A DNA stretch of 64,000 bases. Source: Gambelia wislizenii. Lineage: Eukaryota > Chordata > Lepidosauria > Squamata > Crotaphytidae. How positions within the stretch are numbered: the first letter of the stretch is position 1; the number at the start of each line of letters is the position of its first letter. The notes beneath the pieces were generated by a model. The model did no database searches and was not told the DNA's origin. It was given only the letters and a program-made list of their open reading frames with translations. The position numbers and the translations under genes are program-made. Below, one piece after another: positions 53,301 through 62,652 of this stretch. The stretch covers positions 15,662,501 to 15,726,500 of the forward strand of contig JAUMIR010000014.1 in the NCBI GenBank assembly GCA_030847615.1. Reading direction: 5' to 3'.

Positions 53301-56300
53301 CTTACCTAAAAGGCTCAAGTGGAGAACTACAGATTGGAAAATGAAGCTTTGAAGTCTGGCCATTTAGCAAACCTGGCTGTGGTGAAACAAAATGCAGATG
53401 TTGCCTTGCAGAATCTTCTGGCAGTCATAACAAAATCTAGATTATCCATCAGGTAAGTTTTGAATCTGTCAGCATTAGAATAAAATGCATGGTGGTGAGC
53501 AAAGGGAAGTTCTGTACTGCATTATGTATTGTTAGTCATTCATCATTTTATTGTGAGAGTCTAAAACATAAAGGTGTGTGAAAAAGAAAGTACACCCTCT
53601 TTGAATTCTAAGGTTTTACATATCAGGACATAACAACAATCATTTGTTCCTTAGCAGGTCTTAAAATTAGGTAAATACAACCTCAGATGAACAACAACAA
53701 CAGATGACATATTGTGATGACTCTGTCAATGCTCACACACTGAGACAATTTCCATTGATCAAGAATGGTTTATTGCAGCAGGAATTGGAACGTTCAGGAT
53801 CAGGATCAAAGACAGTTCTGAACTCAGAGTTCAGAATACAGGGGATAATAGGAATCTTAGGTTTCGGTTACATCAAACACACACACACACACCTGCAGAG
53901 GCTAACGAAGGAGCATTCCATTCCTTGCTTCCCATAGCAGTTTTTCAAAATATAATTGCCTCCACAACTTTGAAGGCTTAGTAGCAGATAGCACAGTCAG
54001 TCAAAGCAGTTTCCTAGCTTAAGCAAATTCCCAGAGTGAGAGAAAGACACCTCTAATCCCAACATGCCCTCTGCTCATGTCAGGCTCTGGCATGATAGCT
54101 AGGCCTAATCAGCAAAGCACAAACAAGCTAGCTAACTATATAGTACCCACGCTAGAGTCGTGACACATATTACACTATGTCATGATTTATTCAATAAAAA
54201 TGAAGCCATGTGTGAAAAACTTAAGTACAACCTTACTGTTTCCATAGGAATTAAGATGCTAAGTAGCAGATAGGTGCTGCTAATCAAATGCCCTTGATCA
54301 ATTGGGTCACTTAAACTATCCTGATATTTGCTGGAAATCTAACTCAACCAAAACTTCAAGGTCTAGCAAATTCCTTACTTGCCTGGAAGACAATTTCATT
54401 GTCCAAAAGGTGGAAGAAGCAACAAGGGGGTCAGCTATTTTAGATCCGATCCTAACCAACAGGAATGGCTTGGTTAATGGGGTGCAAGTGGTGGGATCCT
54501 TAGGTGAGAGTGATCATGTTCTCCTGGAGTTTGTTATACAATGGAAAGGAGAAGCCAGGCATAGTCAGACACGCATTCTCGACTTTAGGAGAGCTGATTT
54601 CAATAAACTCAGGGAAATACTGGGGGTGATCCCATGGTCAGAAATACTAAAAGAGAAGGGACTTCAAGACGGATGAAAGGGAGATACTGAAGGCACAATT
54701 TCAAACAGCACCATTGAGGAAGAAAAATGGGAGGTGTCTCAAGAAACCAGGATGGATGACTAAAGAACTTTCAACGGAGCTAAGTTTTAAACGGAACATG
54801 TATAAGAAATGGAAAAAGGGGGAAATCATCAAAGAAGAATTCAAACAGATAGCGAACACATGTAGGAGTAAAGTCAGAAAAGCTAAAGCACAGAATGAGC
54901 TCAGGCTTGCTAGAGAGGTTAAGAACAATAAAAAGGGGTTTTGGGGGGTATGTCCGCAGGAAAAGGAGGAAGAAGGAAATGGTAGGGCCACTACGCGGAG
55001 AAGATAGCAAAATGCTAACAGGGGACAGAGAAAAGGCAGAATTACTCAACACCTTAGCCTCAGTGTTTTCAGAAAAGGTAAAGGATGATCAACCTGAGGA
55101 TAATGGGACAGAGGACACAATAGGGGGAAATCCAGCACAGAATAAGCAAAGAGATAGTAGAGGAATACCTTCTTAATCTAAATGAATTTAAATCTCCAGG
55201 ACCAGATGAACTACACCCAAGAGTATTAAAAGAGCTGGCAAATGTCATCTCAGAGCCATTGGCAATCATCTTTGAGAACTCTTGGAGAACAGGAGAAGTC
55301 CCAGCAGACTGGAGGAGGGCAAATGTTGTCCCCATCTTCAAAAAGGGGAAAAAAGAGGATCCCAACAATTATCGTCCAGTTAGTCTGACATCAATACCAG
55401 GGAAGATTCTAGAGCAGATCATTAAACAGAGAGTCTGTGAACATTTAGAAGGCGATGCCATAATCACAAAAAGTCAACATGGGTTTCAGAGAAACACGTC
55501 ATGCCAGACTAATCTGATCTCTTTTTTTGATAAAGTTACCAGCTTGGTAGATGAAGGGAACGCTGTGGACATCGCATACCTTGATTTCAGTAAGGCCTTT
55601 GACAAGGTTCCCCATGACATTCTTGCAAACAAGCTTGTAAAATGTGGGCTAGACAAGTTAACTGTTCAATGGATTTGTAATTGGTTGACCGGCCGAACCC
55701 AAAGGGTGCTCAGCAGTGGCTCCTCTTCGTCTTGGAAAGATGTGACCAGTGGGGTGCCACAGGGTTCTGTCCTGGGCCCAGTGCTATTTAACATCTTTAT
55801 CAATGACTTGGATGAGGGAATTAGGGACATACTTATCAAATTTGCAGATGACACCAAATTAGGAGGAGTAGCTAATACCATAGAGGACAAGATCAAAATT
55901 CAAAACGACCTGGAGAGCTGGGCCAAAGCTAACAAAATGAAATTCAATACGGAGAAATGTAAGATACTGCACTTAGGGCGGAAAAACGAAATGCATAGAT
56001 ATAGGATGGGAACAAGATATAGGATGGCTGAACAAGACTACGTGCGAAAGGGATCTAGGAGTCCTAGTAGACCACTAGTTGAACATGAGTCAACAGTGTG
56101 ATGCGGCAGCTAAAAAGGCCAATGCGATTTTGGGCTGCATCAATAGAAGTATAGTGTCTAGATCAAGGGAAGTCATAGTGCTGCTCTATTCTGCCTTGGT
56201 CAGGCCTCACCTAGAATACTGTGTCCAGTTCTGGGCACCACAATTCAAAAAGGATATTGACAAATTGGAGCATGTCCAGAGAAGGGCGACTAAACTGGTG

Positions 56301-59300
56301 AAAGATCTGGAAACGATGCCTTATGAGGAAAGACTTAGGGAGCTGGGTATGTTTAGCCTGGAAAAAAAGACGGTTAAGAAGCGATATGATAGCCCTGTTT
56401 AAGTATTTGAAGGGGTGTCACATTGAGGATGGAGCAAGCTTGTTTTCTGCTGATCCACAGACTAGAACCCAGAGAAGTGGATGCAAGCTCCAGGAACAGA
56501 GATTTCACCTCAACAATAGGAGTAACTTTTTGACAGTAAGAGCTGTTCGGCAGTGGAACACACTACCTCCTTCCTTGGAGGTCTTTAAACAGGCTGGTTG
56601 GCAATCTGTCAGGGATGCTTTGTGTATTCCTGCATGGCAGGGGGTTGGACTGGATGGTCTTGTGGTCTCTTCCAACTCTACAATTCTGTGATTCTATAAC
56701 TGATCATCAGCAAGTGTGACCACTTCTATAAAAGCCAAAGTTTTAGCAGTTTGCTGGTCTGGAGCATTCAGGTGTGTGTTAACACAGTGCCAAGGAGGAA
56801 ATAATACATCAGCAATGATCTTAGAGAAGCAATTGTTGCTGCCCACCAATCTAGGTAAGGTTATAAGGTCATTTCCAAACAATTTAAAGTCCATCATTCT
56901 TCAGTGAGAAAGATTATTCAAAAGTGGAAAACATTGAAGAGAGTTGTCAATCTTCCCAGGAGTGGATGTCCCAGGAAATTCACTCCAAGGTCAGACTGCA
57001 ATGCTCAGAGAAACTGCAAAAAACTCAAGACGTACATCTCAGACTCTACAGGCCTCAGTTAGCATGTTAAATGTTAAAGTTCATGACAGTACAATTAGAA
57101 AAAGACTATACAAGTATGGTTTGTTTGGAAGGGTTGCCAGGAGAAAGCCTCTTCTCTCTAAAAAGAACATGGCAGCACAGCTTAGGTTTGCAAAGTTGCA
57201 TCTGAACAAACCATAAGACTTCTGGAACAATGTTCCTTGGACAGACGTGGCTAAAGTCAAGATGTTTGGCCATAATGCACAGCAACACATTTGCAAAAAC
57301 CAACACAGCATATCAGCACAAACACCTCATACCAAACGTCAAGCATGGTGGTGGAGGGGTGATGATTTGGGCTTTTTTTGCAGCCACAGGACCATGGGTC
57401 ACCTATCGCCACCACCTACGACTCCTCGAGTGCTTTCATCAGCGCTGTCTACGCACAATCCTAAATATACACTGGACTGACTATGTGACGAATGTTGCTG
57501 TCCTTGAGCAAGCAGGGATCACCAGTATTGAGAACGCAGCTGCACTGGGCAGGGCACGTTTCTAGGATGGAGGACCATCGCCTCCCAAAAATACTACTCT
57601 ACGGTGAACTCGCCATGGGTTAGTGTAAGAGGGGCGCTCCAAAAAAGCGATACAAGGACTCCCTGAAACAACATCTCAGGCTCGGCCAAATTGATCACCA
57701 ACAGTGGTCCGCCCTGGACTCACATCGGGAGGCATGGAGACGCACTATCCACAATGCTGCAGCCTTATTTGAGAACTCACATGGCTGAACAAGTCTTGAA
57801 GAGAAGCGACAACGCAGAAAGAATCAAACCTGGAAACATCACCCAAGGAGACCTTCTGCTGTGCTTTCTGCAACCGGACTTGTTTATCTCGGATTGGCCT
57901 TTTTAGTCATCAGCGCGCTTATAGAAAGCGCGGGATGAGTCCTTCCTGAATCTTCGTTTGCGAAGAAAAGCCAGAGAGAGAGAGAGAGAGAGACTGAGTC
58001 AGATTCTTGGGTGATTGTGGAATGGGTGATTGTGGAAGACTAGGCGGCCACATTAGCTCTCCAGGAGATCTTGGAGAGCCAGTCCTGCTCCTGTCAAAAA
58101 ATAATAAATTAAACGCCCCCAAACACACTCTATGTGTCAGCACCAGCTTGCAAAACAATCTTTTCCTGCCATACATTTCTTTTGTAATGGTCACAGGTTC
58201 ATGTGAGGGGGTATAGCAGGAAAAAAGGATGAGCTCTGTAGAGAACAAATGGTTGGGGACTCAGAATAACAATAGTGGGAGATACTGGATTTGAAACAAC
58301 CAATGAATGAGTGGCACAATAGGTTTGCCTGGTTTGTAAATGCTTTTATATTACTGCTCTTTGTGCTTGACTGTACATGACACTGTGGGACATGAGGGTA
58401 TTTTGGGACATTTTGAGACTAATGTTTTAATTCACAAAATTTCATTCTGAGTCCTGTAGGGTCTAGGAGAGGGCTCCAAAGATGTGGAAATGCGCTTTAC
58501 ACTCGCTAGACATCTTTTTTTAAAAAAAATAATTTTGGAGCAATAAAAAGTTTTTGGGAAACAAATTTGCAAAAACATTTTTGACCCCCTGGACGCCACA
58601 AATATTGCTCTGGGCAGGCTGCATACAGGACATGCTTTACTCACCCTGATCCAGCCTAATATTGTTGGCTCTGACTGGCAGGGTTCTTCCCAATCTCTAT
58701 TTGGAGATCCCTGGGATCCCCTCCTGGTGATCTCCAGGCAAGTACGAAGGACCAGGTGCTAACCCAACTTAGTGTCAAAAATCAGACAAGATGAAATGTC
58801 TTGTGGTGATTCGAAATCTCAGCTCAGAGTGGTGTAGATGGTCCTTTTCCCTCATACCAACCTTGAGAGGGTGAGGCTGAGAGGAAAAAAAGAGAACGAT
58901 CTGATTTGTCCATATTCGTCCAGGGCACTTCATGACTGAGGGCAGATTTGGTCTCTGTAGTCCTAAGCTAGTGCTCTCACAAGTATAGTTGAAAAGAGAA
59001 GGTCAAGAAGTGACACAATAGCTGTCTTCAAGTATCTGAAGGGCAAAAATGGAGCCAGCTTGTTTTCTGCTGCTCCACAGACTAGAACACGAACCAGTGG
59101 ATTCAAATCCCAAGAAAAGACATTCCACCTAAACATTAGGAAGCATTTCTTAATGGTAAGAGCTGTTTGACAGTGGCATACACTGCCTCAAAAGGTGGTG
59201 GACTCTCCATCTTTGCAGGTTTGGGTATCTTTCAGGGGGACTTCAGTTGTATATTCCTGTATAGCATAATAATAGATGGCCATTGTGGTCCTTTCCAGCT

Positions 59301-59594
59301 CTGAGCTGACTCCCTTCCTCAAGGGATCCAGAGTGGTAGAAACCAGAGTTTAGGATGTAGAAGTGTAATTGTCTGCCTTATGCTCCTGTCTGCTTGAATC
59401 CCTGCATAAGCTGGGGTTCAAGCATGTTGCTGAAGAAATTAGGTGGCACATCCCCTTCGCAAACTCCTCCTCCTGATATTCTGTCTACTTTTCATTCCAG
59501 GCAACTGCTTTCTGGTGCAGAAGAACTGCAGATTGTAGCGGAACTCCTAAAATCTATAGACAAAATCTCTGAGTTACCACAAGATTCTCCATGA
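38204..59594 (+). CDS. ENTR1: Endosome-associated trafficking regulator 1 (SDCCAG3)
   Basis: Exons 38204-38288, 40650-40810, 47769-48173, 49992-50065, 51270-51381, 52150-52212, 53313-53452 and 59501-59594 join in phase (1134 bases, 377 residues; human about 435). ENTR1 works in endosome-to-surface recycling and in cytokinesis and ciliogenesis, with partners such as PTPN13 and GIT1. Visible parts are [13 protein letters not shown] (about residues 44-56), an acidic low-complexity stretch EEDEDDDDW in exon 3, and a coiled coil from about 218 to 320 ending [13 protein letters not shown]. The C terminus is [15 protein letters not shown] block of about 80 residues found near the N terminus of mammalian ENTR1 was not found between exons 1 and 2. 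Exon 1 rests on its CpG promoter, an in-phase donor and the open frame, not on protein similarity. Confidence 0.92.
38505..38733. mobile_element. MER2-like Tigger MITE
   Basis: GAGTTGTCCCTCTGCATCCA at the left and AGATATGAAGGGACAACTG with TA at the right; interior as in 6587. First transposon of ENTR1 intron 1. Confidence 0.83.
38800..38990. repeat. Unclassified interspersed repeat
   Basis: TTTATTTAATTTCTATGCCA, GGGACCCAAGGTGGCTCAGA, then A-rich sequence. Same type as 13733, 29430, 49400 and 50740; family not named. Confidence 0.55.
39031..39402 (+). mobile_element. CR1 LINE 3' part
   Basis: GTCATGCTGAGGATGGATCA, TAGGAAGAACTTCCTGACAG, GGGGTTGGACTGGATAGCCC and terminal ATGATTCTATGAT. Confidence 0.92.
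39455..39995 (-). mobile_element. RTE-like LINE, C-terminal part with internal deletion
   Basis: The minus strand reads [40 protein letters not shown] and [13 protein letters not shown], then jumps to the 3' tail, losing about 280 bases. The 3' hairpin CTTCGCAAACGAAG is present at its end. Confidence 0.85.
40412..40568 (-). mobile_element. CR1 LINE 3' fragment, diverged
   Basis: AGAATTGGAAGGGACCGTAA, GGCCATCCAACCTCTGTTTA. Ends 81 bases before ENTR1 exon 2. Confidence 0.8.
40650..40810 (+). CDS. ENTR1: ENTR1 exon 2
   Basis: Acceptor CACTAG, donor GTATAA. Encodes [20 protein letters not shown] then [18 protein letters not shown]; the NPFSF.EF block is conserved in the family. Confidence 0.9.
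41121..41514. mobile_element. MER2-like Tigger MITE split by a SINE
   Basis: TA, CAGTTGTCCCTCCACATTCA at the left; right end AATGTGAAGAAACAACTG, TA. A SINE piece sits at 41337-41495. Confidence 0.87.
41337..41495 (+). mobile_element. tRNA SINE 3' part inserted in a MITE
   Basis: GGGGGCAATTAGTTAACACA, TTGTAAGCCACTCTGATAGC and AATAAATAAAA tail. Target duplication GAATG at 41332-41336 and 41496-41500 marks the 5'-truncated insertion. Confidence 0.85.
41517..42780 (+). other. ENTR1: ENTR1 intron 2, unassigned stretch
   Basis: No recognised transposon. Around 42480-42500 a short TGTG/CGTG run. The remainder looks unique or too decayed to name. Confidence 0.45.
42785..42900 (+). mobile_element. 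tRNA SINE 3' part
   Basis: AGCTAACACACATTGGAAAC, TTGTAAGCCGCTCTGATAGC, GGCTAAGAGCGGGGTATAAC. Same family as 33812. Confidence 0.8.
43095..43425. repeat. Unclassified repeat, partner of 24985-25300
   Basis: AGCTGATTGGTCGGATGTGC, GCAGGGGGCAGGG, CACCATGTTGGAT and ACACCTTGGATATG match the partner in reverse complement and in order over about 300 bases. Confidence 0.7.
44401..45745. mobile_element. Penelope-like fold-back copy split by a GC-rich MITE
   Basis: 44401 to about 44990 is minus strand: full 3' UTR, then ORF end ([34 protein letters not shown]). From about 44995 the UTR runs on the plus strand to 45140, is cut by a MITE at 45143-45696, and resumes TTCCAGAACACGGTCTCATA to 45745. Confidence 0.88.
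45143..45696. mobile_element. GC-rich Tigger-type MITE, shorter relative of 17583
   Basis: TA at 45141-45142 and 45697-45698. CAGTCGTCCCTTCACATTTG at the left; GCGAATGTGGAGGGACAACTG at the right. Interior of diverged units around GAGGCCCCGCGGAGGCCT at about 45329, 45396, 45460 and 45534. Its open frames (up to 213 codons) are repeat artefacts. Confidence 0.87.
46093..46600 (-). mobile_element. CR1 LINE 3' part
   Basis: The minus strand reads [20 protein letters not shown] and [20 protein letters not shown]. Has a small duplication near 46495-46515. Confidence 0.92.
46570..46720. repeat. AT-rich inverted-repeat cluster
   Basis: AATTTGTCAATATC and its complement GATATTGACAAATT occur repeatedly in both orientations, able to form nested hairpins. 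It grows out of the CR1 motif TTTGTCAATATCCTTTTTGA. Confidence 0.8.
46995..47312. mobile_element. Palindromic Tigger-type MITE (family C), diverged
   Basis: TTTCACTTACCTGTGACCAA, TGCCTAGAGAGATGTCCTGT, TAGGCATTTTCTAGGTCCTC and GTCCAGGAACATATCCCCTG as in 21121 and 24207. Ends are worn. Confidence 0.65.
47769..48173 (+). CDS. ENTR1: ENTR1 exon 3, acidic region
   Basis: Phase 0 at both ends, 135 codons. Encodes [20 protein letters not shown] then [20 protein letters not shown] and, at the end, [11 protein letters not shown]. Matches the acidic, Ser/Pro-rich middle of ENTR1. Confidence 0.95.
48812..49070. mobile_element. Palindromic Tigger-type MITE (family C)
   Basis: TA, CAGTTGGCCCTCAACTTCTG; right end AAATGTGGAGGGATGGCTG, TA. 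An inner hairpin at about 48921-49010 pairs GTAGGTCCTCCAGCACAATT with its complement. Confidence 0.82.
49072..49991 (+). other. ENTR1: ENTR1 intron 3, right part
   Basis: Around 49400-49530 is the unclassified repeat type with AAAATTAAAACTGGTTAAAA. No named family in the rest. Confidence 0.45.
49992..50065 (+). CDS. ENTR1: ENTR1 exon 4
   Basis: [20 protein letters not shown] then TQAE; start of the coiled coil. Acceptor TTGTAG, donor GTGTGT. Confidence 0.93.
50066..51269 (+). other. ENTR1: ENTR1 intron 4
   Basis: 50250-50530 repeats AATGCCTCTTT and GATGCCTCTT(T/C)AAAG several times. 50735-51160 resembles the unclassified interspersed repeat (A-rich, then GGAAGGGAGTTCCACAACTT, GAGAAGGCTCTCTCCTGTGT). 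Confidence 0.5.
51270..51381 (+). CDS. ENTR1: ENTR1 exon 5
   Basis: [20 protein letters not shown] then [18 protein letters not shown], heptad-rich coiled coil. Acceptor AACTAG, donor GTATGT. Confidence 0.95.
51655..51880 (-). mobile_element. CR1 LINE 3' fragment, diverged
   Basis: TTGGAATTGGAAGGAGCCAC, CCATCTAGTCCAACCCACTG, CCTATGTTTAAAGACCTCCA. Confidence 0.8.
52150..52212 (+). CDS. ENTR1: ENTR1 exon 6 (21 codons)
   Basis: [20 protein letters not shown] then Q; coiled coil continues. Acceptor TTCCAG, donor GTACAA. Confidence 0.94.
52535..53085 (-). mobile_element. CR1 LINE 3' part
   Basis: The minus strand reads [40 protein letters not shown] and [16 protein letters not shown]; close to copies at 28790 and 46093. 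Confidence 0.93.
53313..53452 (+). CDS. ENTR1: ENTR1 exon 7
   Basis: [20 protein letters not shown] then [20 protein letters not shown]; the [13 protein letters not shown] segment is highly conserved. Donor GTAAGT opens a 6-kb intron full of transposons. Confidence 0.95.
53713..54167. mobile_element. Solo LTR-like insertion
   Basis: 455 bases starting TGTGATGACTC and ending GAGTCGTGACA (imperfect inverted ends, TG...CA), flanked by CATAT at 53708-53712 and 54168-54172. No internal genes. Consistent with a solo LTR; the parent family is unknown. Confidence 0.68.
54301..56700 (+). mobile_element. CR1 LINE, longest copy (2.4 kb)
   Basis: 5'-truncated in the endonuclease: [35 protein letters not shown], then reverse transcriptase with [40 protein letters not shown] and [13 protein letters not shown], and the ORF2 end at 56079-56691. 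Frames are broken. TGATCA flanks it (54295-54300, 56701-56706), matching insertion in the Tc1 copy. Confidence 0.94.
57395..57993 (+). mobile_element. RTE-like LINE 3' part with (GA)n tail
   Basis: The plus strand reads [39 protein letters not shown] and, in other frames, the 3' region; ends with CTTCGTTTGCGAAG and a GA run at 57974-57993. 5'-truncated into the Tc1 copy. Confidence 0.85.
57994..58720 (+). other. ENTR1: ENTR1 intron 7, unassigned stretch
   Basis: No named repeat recognised, apart from the imperfect direct duplication GGGTGATTGTGGAA at 58010-58040. Confidence 0.4.
58725..58985 (-). mobile_element. Relic 5S- and tRNA-related SINE
   Basis: GGCAAGTACGAAGGACCAGG then AACCCAACTTAGTGT and ATCAGACAAGATG follow the 5S rRNA promoter region on the minus strand, much decayed. 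58850-58985 has the GAGGGTGAGGCTGAGAG block common to reptile SINEs. Confidence 0.5.
58987..59305 (+). mobile_element. CR1 LINE 3' part, diverged
   Basis: TGGAGCCAGCTTGTTTTCTG, CCACCTAAACATTAGGAAGC, GATGGCCATTGTGGTCCTTT. Ends about 200 bases before ENTR1 exon 8. Confidence 0.82.
59501..59594 (+). CDS. ENTR1: ENTR1 exon 8 (stop)
   Basis: [20 protein letters not shown] then [10 protein letters not shown] and TGA at 59592-59594. Shorter acidic tail than in human. Confidence 0.95.
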
Positions 59595-59990
59595 AAACCA
59601 CTACACGGGGTCTTGGTCCAAGACACCTTGGAATTCAGGATCTGAAAGACACTCATATTGTAATTCTTTTAACTTCCTTGGTGAAAATATGCAACCCTTA
59701 AATATTACTTTCTGATTCAACATAAAGCATTGTTAATACAGTGCAGAGGTGCTGAAATCCTTTTCCATTTGGTTGGCCATCTGAATAGATTCTGGTTGAA
59801 GCTTTAAAGGCCTAATAAAGTGTTGATTTGTTACTTATCATGGACAGTCCACTTGGAATGCAAGTTTGGCATAACTTGTGACATGTCTACATCATAACTT
59901 CACTGTCACGTATAATGCTTGTCCCAAGTTTATTGCTTTGTGAACAAGGACAAGAGTATTTTATCACTTTTTGTACAGCAAAGTATTAAA
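59595..59990 (+). other. ENTR1: ENTR1 3' UTR
   Basis: No transposon recognised. AATAAA at 59814-59819 is the first good poly(A) signal; ATTAAA near 59986 is a possible distal one. Confidence 0.65.
59814..59819 (+). terminator. ENTR1: ENTR1 polyadenylation signal AATAAA
   Basis: AATAAA 220 bases after the stop, followed by GTGTTGATTTGTT, a GU/U-rich downstream element. Confidence 0.7.
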
Positions 59991-60115
59991 GATTTAACAA
60001 ACACTTTCTGAATACATTGCTGAAGCTTTTTAAAAACTTTCAGGTTTTATAACATTATTTTTTAAATATTATTTTTAACTTATATTGAAATGGCAAGTGT
60101 GTCATAATTTGGCTT

Positions 60116-60147
60116 TGTGTGTGTGTATAGATAGATAGATAGATCCT
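60116..60147. repeat. GT/GATA microsatellite
   Basis: GTGTGTGTGT followed by four GATA units. Confidence 0.85.
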
Positions 60148-60214
60148 TTGGTATCTTCCAGTAGATTTTGGTGAAAACATGTATAAAAGCAAGGGATACA
60201 ACATAGGACTATTC

Positions 60215-60428
60215 ACCCTGGTTTCTGATTCATGACAAGCCTAAGGTGATCCCATCATGGGGGTTCCTTGACAAGTTTTGTTCAGGGGGAGAGGGACTGC
60301 CATTGCCTTCCTCTGAGGCTGAGAGGCAATGGCACCCAGTGGGTTTCTATGGCTGAGTGGGGATTTCAAGCCCTGGTCTCCCAGAGTCCTAGTCTAACAC
60401 CTAAGCCACTATGCCACACTGGCTTCTG
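60215..60428 (-). mobile_element. Sauria-type SINE
   Basis: Plus strand CTTCCTCTGAGGCTGAGAGG, CACCCAGTGGGTTTCTATGG and TAAGCCACTATGCCACACTG are the reverse complement of the SINE body and head. Confidence 0.83.
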
Positions 60429-60429
60429 A

Positions 60430-61384
60430 TTCTATGGACCGCTTGATACTATTTTGTTCTTAATATGTTTAAACTACATACGGTTTTACTTGCAGGTGTA
60501 TCTTGAAAGCCACCTGGAGCCCATTATTTGGGGGAAGGGTGGGAATGAGGCATAAATATAGTGATAGACATAAACTAAAAACAGCTTGCTGTTTCTATTC
60601 CAGCCCCTTAACATAAAAATTCCTGTACCAAAAGAGAAATTTGTAGCTTGGGGAAGTTAAATACGGTGTTGCCAGATAAAGGAGGCCATTATGGAAAACA
60701 AGGCTTGGAAAAATAGTCAGGGTTGGGGAGCATGTGACCCTCCAAATGGTGGATTACAATTGCTGTCATTCTTTCCTGTTAAGTTGGCATGAGCTGATGA
60801 TGGGAGTTACAGTCCACATATGCAATTTGTGAAGATGGACAAAACTGAGGAATAGCAGGGAACAAAATTAGAACATATGTGTTTATAATAGTGGTTCTCA
60901 TATTTTGGTTCTCTAGTTGTTTGGGACTTTCCAGCCAGTATGGCCAACAGTCAAGAATTTGAAATCCAAAATGTCTGGAGTTTGGGAACCACCGGCTTGT
61001 AATAAACATGCTTCTCAGTAAAGAGAGGCTGCACATTCTCACTTCTTCGTTGCTCATGTGCAGACAATTGGGAATGAAACTTGGGAAACTTTTTTTTTTT
61101 TACTATACCTCCCCAGAACACCTTATTCAGTGTTGCTGTGCTGGTTGGGAGATTATGGGAGTTCTAATCCAAAAAAGTAAAGTTTCCAAGCTTTAGTTAG
61201 GGACAAAAAATACTGTGTAGGCATGAGCTACTCGAGGTCTTCTAGCTTTTGGATAAAGCCTTGGCTATTTAGCTGCTTTGATGAATCCGCTGTTTCATCC
61301 ACAGTGGGTGAAAAAGCTGACCTGGAGCTGTATGACAATTCTCATGACTGTGATGAGGAGAACAAACAAAAGCTTAGTTATCTC
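60430..61384. other. Intergenic stretch after ENTR1
   Basis: Mostly unassigned. Near 60900-61000 and 61130-61170 are worn fragments (TTTCCAGCCAGTATGGCCAA, GGGAGATTATGGGAGTTCTA) typical of old DNA-transposon ends. Confidence 0.4.
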
Positions 61385-62246
61385 TTTTTTTGATACAGTT
61401 ACCAGCTTGGTAGATGAAGGGAACGCTGTGGACATCGCATACCTTGATTTCAGTAAGGCCTTTGACAAGGTTCCCCATGACATTCTTGCAAACAAGCTTG
61501 TAAAATGTGGGCTAGACAACTTACCAGTTCAATGGATTTGTAATTGGTTGTCCGGCCGAACCCAAAGGGTGCTCAGCAGTGGCTCCTCTTCGTCTTGGAA
61601 AGATGTGACCAGTGGGGTGCCACAGGGTTCTGTCCTGGGCCCGGTGCTATTCAACATCTTTATCAATGACTTGGATGAGGGAATTAGGAGCATACTTATC
61701 AAATTTGCAGATGACACCAAATTAGGAGGAGTAGCTAATACCCTAGAGGACAGGATCAACATTCAAAATGACCTGGATAGACTGGAGAGCTGGGCCAAAG
61801 CTAACAAAATGAAATTCAACACAGAGAAATTTAAAGTACTGCACTTAGGGCGGAAAAATGAAATGCATAGATATACGATGGGGGAGACCTGGCTGAATGA
61901 GACTACGTGCGAAAGGGATCTAGGAGTCCTAGTAGACCACTAATTGAACATGAGTCAACAGTGTGATGCGGCAGCTAAAAAGGCCAATGCGATTTTGGGT
62001 TGCATCAATAGAAGTATAGTATCTAGATCAAGGGAAGACATAGTACCGCTCTATTCTGCCTTGGTCAGGCCTCACCTAGAATACTGTGTCCAGTTCTGGG
62101 CACCACAATTCAAAAGGAATATTGACAAATTGGAGCATGTCCAGAGAAGGGCGACTAAAATGGCGAAAGGTCTGGAAACCATGCCTTAGGAGAGACTTAG
62201 GGAGCTGGGTATGTTTAGCTTGGAGAAAAGACGGTTAAGAGGCGAT
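61385..62246 (+). mobile_element. CR1 LINE, reverse transcriptase to ORF2 end
   Basis: [60 protein letters not shown] and [21 protein letters not shown] near-twin of 54301. It stops within [12 protein letters not shown] and joins the RTE-like tail. Confidence 0.93.
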
Positions 62247-62422
62247 GGATGTGTCCTTCCTGAATCTTCGTTTGCGAAGTAAAGCCAGAGAGAGAGAGAG
62301 AGATAACCCCCACACACACACTCCTACCCAGCCATTCTCTGAAGATGCCAGCCACGGATGCAGGCGAAATGTCTTCCAGAACACGGCCTCACAACCCAGA
62401 AAAACCCCACAGAAAACCTATC
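62247..62422 (+). mobile_element. RTE-like 3' tail joined to Penelope-like UTR
   Basis: 62247-62306: CTTCCTGAATCTTCGTTTGC, GAAG, then (GA)n. From about 62310: CCATTCTCTGAAGATGCCAG and CAGGCGAAATGTC, the PLE 3' UTR, to about 62422. Confidence 0.83.
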
Positions 62423-62554
62423 AAAGGGTGTGCTTTCTCAACCAGGACACTCGTCTCCCAGTTCTGTTTTATTATTTTATGTTAATGTTAATAATTGTTA
62501 ATATTAACAAATTATTTAATGTTAATAAAATAAGGTATTGAAACAATAAAGCAC

Positions 62555-62612
62555 TTTTTTTAAAAAAATCTTTTTTTTTATTTTTTTTTTATTATTTTTT
62601 TTTTTTTTGCAG
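62555..62612. repeat. T-rich low-complexity run
   Basis: Long runs of T broken by A, probably an old poly(A) tail in reverse. Confidence 0.8.
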
Positions 62613-62652
62613 TGTTCAGGTCAGGGTGGTTTATTATTCATTCATTTATTTA

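Larger units (their letters stand above)
53570..57394 (+). mobile_element. Tc1-like DNA transposon split by an LTR and a CR1
   Basis: Pieces at 53570-53707, 54173-54300 and 56707-57394. The last encodes, in broken frames, [50 protein letters not shown] and [17 protein letters not shown], the helix-turn-helix/DDE region of Tc1-type transposases. The 3' end is lost where an RTE-like LINE follows. Inactive. Confidence 0.82.

Noticed and set aside
55259..56101. 280-codon reverse transcriptase frame as a host gene
   Set aside because: It is CR1 ORF2 within a 5'-truncated, frame-broken LINE copy.
57230..57565. Single 111-codon protein fusing transposase and reverse transcriptase
   Set aside because: The frame simply crosses the join between a dead Tc1-like element and a LINE fragment.
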